DNA from: UBA1151 sp963579925
GTDB taxonomy: Bacteria; Chloroflexota; Dehalococcoidia; Lucifugimonadales; Lucifugimonadaceae
Direction of reading: 5' to 3'
NCBI GenBank assembly: GCA_963579925.1
Contig: CAUZJA010000106.1
Location: 1-9,348 of the forward strand
Length of the DNA stretch: 9,348 nt
Shown here in pieces: positions 1 to 5,300 of this stretch; position 1 is the first letter of the stretch; every line of letters starts with the position of its first letter. The notes below the pieces were generated by a model. The model was not told the origin of the DNA, made no database searches, and saw only the letters and a program-made list of their open reading frames with translations. Position numbers and translations under genes: made by a program.

Positions 1-366
1 TGGTGTAGCCGTAAGGTACTGGCCTGGCGAGTATCTATCACGATGGACACGGCCTTCTGTGTGGAGGCAGTTGAAGAGGCTCTGGGACGCTACGGCACAC
101 CTGAGATCTTCAATACGGATCAGGGAATCCAGATCAGCATGGATGGGAAGGGAAGTTGGCGGGACAACGTGTTCATTGAACGGCTATGGAGGAGTGTCAA
201 ATACGAGGAGGTGTACCTGAAAGCATACGAATCGGTCTCAGGAGCCAGAGCTGGGATCGGAGAGTACTTCGAGTTCTACAATGCCAGACGGCCCCATTCG
301 AGCCTTGGCAGAATGACCCCAGACCAGTTCTACAATAAACCGCTGACCGCACCCGCTGCAGCGTAA
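1..366 (+). pseudogene. IS3-family transposase OrfB, C-terminal part, with internal deletion in the DDE catalytic core
   Basis: The reading frame is open from base 1 (WCSRKVLAWRVS, then an internal Met at 43), so the gene starts before the window. It is the integrase-core (rve) domain of an IS3 OrfB, which cuts and joins DNA ends during transposition. Visible landmarks are the second catalytic Asp in FNTDQG (118-120), the third catalytic acid Glu in DNVFIERLWR (178-180), and the C-terminal FYNARRPHSSLG motif with TPDQFY. In this family the second Asp and the Glu are separated by 35 residues (D-D35E). Here only 19 lie between them, so 16 residues that normally follow DQG (the SQFTS region) are missing in frame. 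The junction sits in GATCAGGGAATCC (118-130), and a GGA codon on either side would explain a slip or microhomology deletion. An active enzyme is unlikely. Confidence 0.85.
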
Positions 367-430
367 TCTACGGCAGGCGATTCCACTTATAACACCCCAC
401 ATCGCTGTTCAGACGACCGGGACCACCACA
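1..430 (+). mobile_element. IS3-family insertion sequence, right-hand part (left part outside window)
   Basis: The segment holds the C-terminal half of an IS3-type OrfB transposase followed by about 60 bp of non-coding DNA. That DNA has the look of an IS3 right end: a C-rich stretch from about 393 leading to GGGACCACCACA, which finishes in the CA dinucleotide typical of this family at about 430. The left end and orfA lie before the window, so the terminal inverted repeats cannot be compared and no target duplication can be checked. The exact right boundary is therefore an estimate (plus or minus a few bases). The transposase carries an internal deletion, so this copy is probably not autonomous. 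Confidence 0.7.
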
Positions 431-437
431 AACCTAA

Positions 438-878
438 CTCTTAGTAGACGCTGACCGGCCCCATGATAACCGATCCAACTCTGGAGTTAGACGGAGAAAG
501 GGGAGATATGACACGCTCAAAAGTCGGCAGAACGAACTGGAAATATCGAGGTCGGGAACTCGGCGGACTGGACCAGCGTCGAAGGTATCCGAAGTGGTGG
601 TCGGACGCCACGTAGACGACTTAGAGGCTCTTCTGCAGGATGCAAACCGTCAACTGAGAAAGACAGCGCTACGGTCATTCATTGAGCGAATCAAGGTCGA
701 TGAAAACACTGTGACCATCGAATATCACCTGCCTCAATCGGAATCAGGTGAAGCTGAAGGTCCAGTAGTTCTGCCTATCATGCCGTGTGGTGGAGATGGG
801 GGGACTCGAACCCCCGACCCCCTCAATGCCATTGAGGTGCTCTCCCAGCTGAGCTACATCCCCCGAAACACGATCTGA
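438..878 (+). pseudogene. C-terminal remnant of a large serine recombinase, reading into a tRNA gene
   Basis: The frame is open from 438 to a TGA at 876-878. The recognisable part starts at about 510 (DTLKSRQNELE) and continues through HVDDLEALLQDANRQLRK and SFIERIKVDENTVTIEYHLP. This is the end of the coiled-coil/zinc-ribbon tail of large serine integrases, which excise or integrate elements at attachment sites. The N-terminal resolvase domain with its catalytic Ser is absent; upstream of 438 lies the IS3 end, so the gene is truncated. Residues before about 510 look scrambled, suggesting frameshifts as well. The last 30 or so codons (GDGGTRTPDP onward) are simply the antisense of the tRNA-Ala gene at 788-863. 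An internal GTG at 594 could start a 94-residue product, but I doubt that it is a functional protein. Confidence 0.65.
788..863 (-). tRNA. tRNA-Ala, anticodon GGC
   Basis: Read on the minus strand, the 76 bases fold as a full cloverleaf. The acceptor stem GGGGATG pairs with CATCTCC (one G-U). T8 A9 precede a D arm with GCTC/GAGC. The anticodon stem CCTCA/TGAGG holds loop ATGGCAT, giving anticodon GGC (reads GCC/GCU, alanine). The T arm is GGGGG-TTCGAGT-CCCCC. Discriminator A73 is at 791 and the 3' CCA is encoded at 788-790. The gene lies 84 bp downstream of the flippase-like gene on the same strand and may be cotranscribed with it. The serine recombinase remnant runs antisense across its whole length, as expected if the tRNA 3' half served as an integration site. 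Confidence 0.96.
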
Positions 879-879
879 T

Positions 880-892
880 GCACAGAATGTGC
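880..892. repeat. Short inverted repeat GCACA-GAA-TGTGC
   Basis: A perfect 5-bp inverted repeat with a 3-base centre lies 16 bp upstream of the 5' end of the tRNA-Ala gene and just past the stop of the recombinase remnant. It could be a protein-binding half-site pair or chance. There is no T-tract on either strand to make it an intrinsic terminator. Confidence 0.3.
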
Positions 893-947
893 GCTGAAAA
901 ATCGTATCACGGTGGGAGGCGGTTCCACGATAGGGAATATTTGAGGA

Positions 948-2057
948 TCAGCCTGATTCGTTGGGTTCGCCTTTGATTGGTAGGGCGTCATCAGGGGGGT
1001 CGTCGTCTGGGAATTTGGCTGCGCCGCCGCCGGGGCCTCGGAAGATTTGCCAGAGGACGAAGAGTAGTCCGCCGATGACGATGATGCTGATCCAACTGAT
1101 TGAGCGGTCGACTATTGCGAGGGCGAATGCATCGGTATCGCTGAGGCCCATGAGGATGAGGACGCCGGTGAGCCCACCTTCGACGAATCCGAAGCCGCCA
1201 GGTGTTGGAATGGTGGTAAGCATTGCGCTGGCAAGTGCAGCGAACAGCGCTACTGCAATGCCTACTTCAATTCCCATGCCTTCCGCGACGAAGAACAGTC
1301 TTGCTGTTTCCAGGCCCCATCCAACAGTGCCGAGGGTAAGTTGGGCGGGGATGTGTCGGGGATGGAATGATGCTAGCGCGCCGGAGTGGAAGTTTTCGTA
1401 GGAACTCAGGAATCGTTCAGGAAGTCGGGTGGCTAGTTGGCGTCCGAATAGTCGCATGGTGATGAGTAGCGCGAAGAGTGCGCCCACCAGTAGCAACGCA
1501 GCGATGATGACCCAGATGGGTGCGTCTGCTGTCTCAGCGAAGATCAGACCGACAGAAGCGATCAGCAGGAGAACTAGCACCGCGAACATATCTTGCACTC
1601 GTTCGCCCAGCACGGTTCCAAGGACTGCGGAGAATCGTGTTCCGGATTCTTTGGAGAATGCGTAGCTACGGTATGCGTCGCCCAGACGAAGGAAGGCCAC
1701 AGAATTGGCGAACCAACCCATGAGGATGATGGCGGACGATGCCATGATCGACGGCATCTTCACGCCGGGCTCTTGGTCGAGCTGAGCGGTTTTGACGATG
1801 AGGTTCCATCGCCAACCCCGGAACCAGAAGCTTATGTAGTAGAGGATGAGGGCTAGAAGGTACCACCAGGGGTTGGTGGATTTGACTAGATCCCAGGTTT
1901 CCGACCAATCAATGTTGAAGATTCGGGATGCGGTGAACGCCAACACGCCTATCGCAACGGCATAACCGATGAGTGTTGGGACCGAGAAGAAGCGCTTCTT
2001 GAGCGCCAGATCAGGTCTGCTCTCCGTTTGCGATTCGCCGTTTTGGTGATTACCCAC
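948..2057 (-). CDS. Flippase-like polytopic membrane protein, LPG-synthase transmembrane (UPF0104) family
   Basis: The product is about 369 residues with roughly seven to eight hydrophobic segments, the first at about residues 24-42. Family signatures are visible: a positively charged WFRGWRWNLIV, then NSVAFLRLGDAYRSY with SAVLGTVLGERVQDM (the usual conserved core), and IPTPGGFGFVEGGLTGV near the C-terminus. The family includes the membrane part of MprF, which moves aminoacylated phosphatidylglycerol across the bilayer, and many lone TM proteins thought to move lipids. The C-terminal aminoacyltransferase domain of MprF is absent, so synthesis is not predicted; the tail is a short Pro/Asp-rich cytoplasmic-looking end. 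The frame is open to 2159, but I place the start at the GTG whose first base is the last base of the rsmG stop (TAGTG, 2055-2059), with GGAG about 10 bases before it. This removes a 34-residue non-hydrophobic extension that would overlap rsmG. Coupled translation with rsmG is likely. The substrate is unknown. Confidence 0.85.
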   Translation of the reverse strand: MGNHQNGESQTESRPDLALKKRFFSVPTLIGYAVAIGVLAFTASRIFNIDWSETWDLVKSTNPWWYLLALILYYISFWFRGWRWNLIVKTAQLDQEPGVKMPSIMASSAIILMGWFANSVAFLRLGDAYRSYAFSKESGTRFSAVLGTVLGERVQDMFAVLVLLLIASVGLIFAETADAPIWVIIAALLLVGALFALLITMRLFGRQLATRLPERFLSSYENFHSGALASFHPRHIPAQLTLGTVGWGLETARLFFVAEGMGIEVGIAVALFAALASAMLTTIPTPGGFGFVEGGLTGVLILMGLSDTDAFALAIVDRSISWISIIVIGGLLFVLWQIFRGPGGGAAKFPDDDPPDDALPIKGEPNESG

Positions 2058-2806
2058 TATTTGTGCGCTCCAACCTGGCGGGTTCCAAAGAGGGGCGACT
2101 TGTGCGGAATGCCGTCTCGGCGTGGGTAAGCGCGAGGCGTGGGGCGGGTTTTGGACCACGTGACCAGAGTGTCGGCTTCGCTGGAGCCGGGTGTGGCTAT
2201 GCTCAAACTTGATGGATTGGGGGCGCCTAACTCAGCCGAGGCGTGGGCTGCGAGGGACAACTCTTCTTCGATGTCCGTGCCTTTTAGCGCGGCGGCCTGT
2301 CCATGGTGAGGCGTCACCAGAGGCAGCAGAAGCTCGGCTAGTTCGGTGAGGCTGCCTACTGCGCGCGCTGCTGCGAGATCGTAGTGTTCGCGATGATCTC
2401 GTTCACGGCCAATCTGTTCAGCGCGGCCTTTTATGGCGCGAGCGTTGGAGATGCCCAACTCGGCTATCGCTTCAGAGACGAACTGAATCTTCTTGCCGGC
2501 TGCGTCGATCATAGTGACCATAAGCTCAGGGTAAATAATTGCGGCGATTACGCCCGGGATTCCGGCGCCAGTGCCAACGTCGATGACTGTCCCGCCGGGT
2601 TTGAGCTGTGACAATACCGGGTGGAAGCGCATAGACCTGAGTACGAGTTGATTCCAGACCTCGGCCTCATCTTTGATCGCTGTGAGGTTCATGTTCGCGT
2701 TGGCCGCGACGAGTAGTTCTACGTATTTTCCGAGCAACTGAAGGCGGTCGGCATCACACTCGATACCGGCTTCGCTGATCTGGGATTCAATCTGGGAGAG
2801 CAACAA
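2057..2806 (-). CDS. rsmG: 16S rRNA (guanine527-N7)-methyltransferase RsmG (GidB)
   Basis: This SAM-dependent enzyme methylates N7 of G527 (E. coli numbering) in 16S rRNA of the small subunit; loss is known in other bacteria to give low-level streptomycin resistance. The 249-residue length fits the family. Diagnostic features in order are NMNLTAI (residues 38-44), the SAM-binding loop VIDVGTGAGIPGV (74-86), the second acidic strand MIDAAGKKIQFV (99-110), AAARAVGSL (145-153), AALKG (172-176) and the C-terminal YPRRDGIPHKSPL (227-239). No ATG is available near the N-terminus. Two consecutive TTG codons (2806 and 2803) follow a GAGG at 4 and 7 bases, so the second TTG has the better spacing and either may be used. 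It is the first gene of a two-gene minus-strand unit with the membrane protein and is divergent from etfB. Confidence 0.95.
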   Translation of the reverse strand: MLLSQIESQISEAGIECDADRLQLLGKYVELLVAANANMNLTAIKDEAEVWNQLVLRSMRFHPVLSQLKPGGTVIDVGTGAGIPGVIAAIIYPELMVTMIDAAGKKIQFVSEAIAELGISNARAIKGRAEQIGRERDHREHYDLAAARAVGSLTELAELLLPLVTPHHGQAAALKGTDIEEELSLAAHASAELGAPNPSSLSIATPGSSEADTLVTWSKTRPTPRAYPRRDGIPHKSPLFGTRQVGAHK

Positions 2807-2864
2807 ACAACCTCGGCTTGGAGTTTACCAACGAAGTGGGTGGGCGCTGAGTATGGGGTGGATA

Positions 2865-2876
2865 CCAATCGATTGG
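2865..2876. promoter_or_regulatory. Perfect 12-bp palindrome CCAATCGATTGG between rsmG and etfB
   Basis: The sequence equals its own reverse complement over 12 bp with no central spacer and lies 59 bp upstream of the rsmG start, in the divergent spacer. Its position suits an operator for a dimeric regulator, but no regulator is known from this window and chance cannot be excluded. Confidence 0.35.
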
Positions 2877-2932
2877 ATAGCGGTGTTCGACTATCAGCGG
2901 CTTGCTATTTGTTTTGTTACGACGGATACGCG

Positions 2933-2961
2933 TTGACGGCGCATTGCCTCGATGGTAGTTT
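2933..2961 (+). promoter_or_regulatory. etfB: Possible sigma70-type promoter for etfB
   Basis: TTGACG (2933-2938) matches five of six bases of the -35 consensus and is followed at exactly 17 bp by TAGTTT (2956-2961), a weak -10 with three of six matches. A start of transcription near 2968 would leave an untranslated leader of about 80 bases before the etfB coding region. The -10 region overlaps the first of two TTCGAA hexamers. Confidence 0.3.
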
Positions 2962-2973
2962 CGAATCTTCGAA
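2960..2973. repeat. Tandem TTCGAA palindromes (TTCGAA-TC-TTCGAA)
   Basis: Two copies of the self-complementary hexamer TTCGAA lie 8 bp apart, start to start, at the putative etfB transcription start and before a T-rich run. Such an arrangement could bind a regulator over the start site, but the evidence is position and symmetry only. Confidence 0.3.
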
Positions 2974-3047
2974 TATTTTTGTTTTCCACCCTGGGCTGAA
3001 GCGTTCACAAAACGGGCGTGCGGGCATCGGGGAGTAGAGGTGAAATT

Positions 3048-3854
3048 CTGGCGACCAAAATTGCCGTCTGCGTGAAACAGGTCCCTGACCCGGATACGCC
3101 GCCTTCAGCGTTCAACGTTGATGAAGCCGCAAAACGGGTAGTCCCCCCGGCAGGCACACCGCCTGTGGTCAACGGTTTTGATCTGAACGCCACTGAGGCT
3201 GCACTCCTTCTCAAGGACGCTGCCGGTGGTGTAGATGTTGAGGTCACGATCATCGCCGTTGGATCTGAGTTCGTCATGGACGTGGTCAAACGGCCGCTCT
3301 CCATGGGCGCCGATGAACTGGTGCTTGTGGACGATCCGTCGTTGGAAAACCTTGATGCGTTCGCTACAGCCCGTGTGCTGGCGAAGACCATCGAAAATCA
3401 AGGCCCATTCGATATTGTGCTCTGTGGTCGTCAGGCTTCTGACTGGGACAACGGGCATGTGCCGCTTGTGCTCTCGGAGATGCTGGGACTGCCGTGTGTG
3501 AGCTTTGCGAGGAATATTCAGATTACGGATTCTGGCGTTCGAGTGGAGCGATCTCTCACCGATGGCTACCAGGTTGTTGAGGCTCCGCTTCCGGCGGTGA
3601 TCACGGTGACCAATGAACTGGGTGAGCCGCGATATCCAACGCTTCGCGGGATCATGGCGGCCACCCGCAAGACGCCAACCACGCTTACGTTGGGTGATAT
3701 TGGCGTTGTAGACGGCGATGTTGCTGCATCACTGGAACTTACGCGTCTGTATGTTCCTGAGAGCGAGCGCAACGTAGAGATCATTAGCGGTGCCGACGAA
3801 GTTGAGGCTGGCCGACAGCTGGCGCTGCGACTGCGAGAGGAGAACTTGATCTAA
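3048..3854 (+). CDS. etfB: Electron transfer flavoprotein, beta subunit
   Basis: EtfB pairs with EtfA to form the soluble heterodimer that carries electrons from acyl-CoA and related dehydrogenases to a membrane quinone oxidoreductase; the beta subunit usually holds a structural AMP. The N-terminus KIAVCVKQVPDPDTP is typical, GRQASDWDNG is the usual GRQA-D--G segment, and the family signature near residues 166-208 is clear (VERSLTDGYQVVEAPLPAV, then EPRYPTLRGIMAATRK). The frame is open to a GTG at 3018, but that codon has no Shine-Dalgarno and would add ten residues not expected in the family. GAGGTG at 3037-3042 sits 5 bases before a CTG at 3048, exactly where MATKIAV would begin, so I favour a CTG start (268 residues); ATT at 3045 is an alternative. 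It is the first gene of an operon, directly followed by etfA (TAA then ATG with no gap). Confidence 0.93.
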   Translation: MATKIAVCVKQVPDPDTPPSAFNVDEAAKRVVPPAGTPPVVNGFDLNATEAALLLKDAAGGVDVEVTIIAVGSEFVMDVVKRPLSMGADELVLVDDPSLENLDAFATARVLAKTIENQGPFDIVLCGRQASDWDNGHVPLVLSEMLGLPCVSFARNIQITDSGVRVERSLTDGYQVVEAPLPAVITVTNELGEPRYPTLRGIMAATRKTPTTLTLGDIGVVDGDVAASLELTRLYVPESERNVEIISGADEVEAGRQLALRLREENLI

Positions 3855-4844
3855 ATGTCTACTCTGCTGGTAGTTGCTGAACTCAACGGAGCTAGTCTCA
3901 CGGATTCAACTGGCGAACTTGTTGCGGCGGCCAAATCTGTGGCGGCGGATGGCGACGAGATTGTTGTTGCCGTTATGTCTGATGACCCTTCTACGGCAGC
4001 GGCATCTGCAGCGGGGCTTGGCGCCAATCGAGTGCTGACTGTTCAGCACGAGGCACTTGCTGAGATGGGCGCGGGTGGATTTGAAGCGCCGGTGGCGGCC
4101 GTCACCGCTATCTCGGCCAACCTTAACCCCTCTACGATTTTTCTGAGCAAGTCTGACTTTGGGAGCAACGTTGGTCCTCGGGTAGCGGCGAGGGTTGGTG
4201 GCGGATTCGCACAGGATTGCGTTGGCATGAGTTCGGCGGGCAATGGCCGACTCTCGGTGACACGACCGGTCTACGGCGGTAATGCGCTGGCCGAGTATGC
4301 GTTTGTTGGCGATGGTGTACAGGTTCTGACGGTTCGCCCAACTATATTTGATCCTGCGAGCGGCGATGGTGGATCACCAATTGAGTCGTTTGATGCTCCG
4401 GCTGACATCGGAAACGTGAGCGCACGGTTGGTTGAGACGGTTGCAGAGGAGAGTCAGGGCGTTCGGCTTGAAGATGCTGACGTTGTCATCTCCGGCGGCC
4501 GCGGACTTGGCGGGCCCGAGCCGTTTGAGCAACTTCAGGCACTTGCCGATGTACTCGGCGGGGCGTTGGGTGCTTCCAGAGCGGCGTGCGATGCGGGGTG
4601 GATTGATCACTCGCATCAGATTGGGCTGACCGGAAAAAGCGTAAGCCCAAACGTGTACATTACCTTTGGTATCTCTGGCGCTAGTCAACATATGGCTGGC
4701 TGTTCAGGTTCCAAGGTGATCGTGGCAGTGAACAAGGATGCGGATGCCAACATCTTCAAAGACGCCCGGTTTGGCGTGGTTGGAGATTGGGCTAACGTTC
4801 TTGAAGGGTTCCGGGCCGCAGTTGATGATCTTTCGGCTTCTTAG
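3855..4844 (+). CDS. etfA: Electron transfer flavoprotein, alpha subunit
   Basis: EtfA binds the redox-active FAD and accepts electrons from the partner dehydrogenases. The 329 residues are full length. The N-terminal ETF fold starts at LLVVAELN. The C-terminal FAD domain shows every expected element: VISGGRGLGG (211-220), GASRAACDAGW (239-249), HQIGLTGKSVSPNVYITFGI (254-273) leading to SGASQHMAG, and VNKDADANIFKDARFGVVGD (292-311). The usual 'SGAIQHLAGM' is here SGASQHMAGC, a mild deviation. ATG abuts the etfB stop, with AGAGGAG at 3836-3842, so translation is probably coupled. Nothing in the window indicates the dehydrogenase partners or an ETF-quinone oxidoreductase, and nothing singles it out as a bifurcating type. 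Confidence 0.95.
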   Translation: MSTLLVVAELNGASLTDSTGELVAAAKSVAADGDEIVVAVMSDDPSTAAASAAGLGANRVLTVQHEALAEMGAGGFEAPVAAVTAISANLNPSTIFLSKSDFGSNVGPRVAARVGGGFAQDCVGMSSAGNGRLSVTRPVYGGNALAEYAFVGDGVQVLTVRPTIFDPASGDGGSPIESFDAPADIGNVSARLVETVAEESQGVRLEDADVVISGGRGLGGPEPFEQLQALADVLGGALGASRAACDAGWIDHSHQIGLTGKSVSPNVYITFGISGASQHMAGCSGSKVIVAVNKDADANIFKDARFGVVGDWANVLEGFRAAVDDLSAS

Positions 4845-4862
4845 ACAACAAAGGAGAGCATC

Positions 4863-5300
4863 TTGAGTTGGGAATATGGTATCGATCTGGGCGCGATTGT
4901 TGGGCACGTCGAATCATCTGAGACTTTCTCCATATTTTTTCCGAGCCTGAGAAAAGCGCTGGTGGTTGATATGCGCCACGGTCCGGAAGAGGGCCCGTTG
5001 GTACGCGTATTACCGATGGCGCGCTCGCCGCAAGAGCGATTGCGTTCGCTACGGCGATTACGGCCGCATCTGCCGCGTGCAACTCAGATGGTGGCGATTC
5101 CGTGGCCGAGCTATGTTGCCAACATGGTGCGTTCTGGAGTTTGGGACAAGCTCACGGCTCGAGTCAGCGAGAGTGGCTCTGAAGATGCCGTACGAGCGCT
5201 GTCGCACAGCCTTGCAGAGTTACGACAGCATGAGTCTACGGAACTGGCGACGCTGATTCATGGCGATCAGTACGAGACCATCTGGTCACGCGGCGAGTAG
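4863..5300 (+). CDS. Unrecognised 145-residue basic protein, third gene of the etf operon
   Basis: I do not recognise this family. The start is a TTG at 4863, 6 bases after an AGGAG (4852-4856), and only 18 bp after the etfA stop, so it is very likely cotranscribed with the ETF genes. The product has no signal peptide or membrane segment. The first 60 residues look like an alpha/beta fold (GIDLGAIVGHVE, FSIFFPSLRKALVVDM, PLVRVLPM). Then comes an Arg-rich stretch (ERLRSLRRLRPHLPRA), an IPWPSYVANMVRSGVWDKL segment, and an amphipathic C-terminal helix. A role linked to electron transfer flavoprotein is suggested only by position. The 3' end overlaps the convergent lipoprotein gene by 15 bp, which leaves no room for a terminator between them. 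Confidence 0.75.
   Translation: MSWEYGIDLGAIVGHVESSETFSIFFPSLRKALVVDMRHGPEEGPLVRVLPMARSPQERLRSLRRLRPHLPRATQMVAIPWPSYVANMVRSGVWDKLTARVSESGSEDAVRALSHSLAELRQHESTELATLIHGDQYETIWSRGE

Noticed and set aside
594..878. A complete 94-residue protein with a GTG start.
   Set aside because: It is the truncated tail of a serine recombinase and its last third is the antisense of tRNA-Ala; no ribosome-binding site supports the GTG.
912..937. Imperfect hairpin (TATC...GTGG / CCACGATA) downstream of the flippase-like gene as a terminator.
   Set aside because: The stem is broken by a bulge and there is no T-tract in the minus-strand direction; the tRNA follows closely, so read-through is as likely.
961..1401. 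Plus-strand open frame of 146 codons opposite the flippase-like gene.
   Set aside because: Antisense shadow of a well-supported membrane protein; its composition is low in hydrophobic patterning and it has no ribosome-binding site.
2058..2159. N-terminal extension of the flippase-like protein.
   Set aside because: It overlaps rsmG by about 100 bp and is Pro/His-rich and not membrane-like; the TAGTG-coupled GTG with an upstream GGAG fits better.
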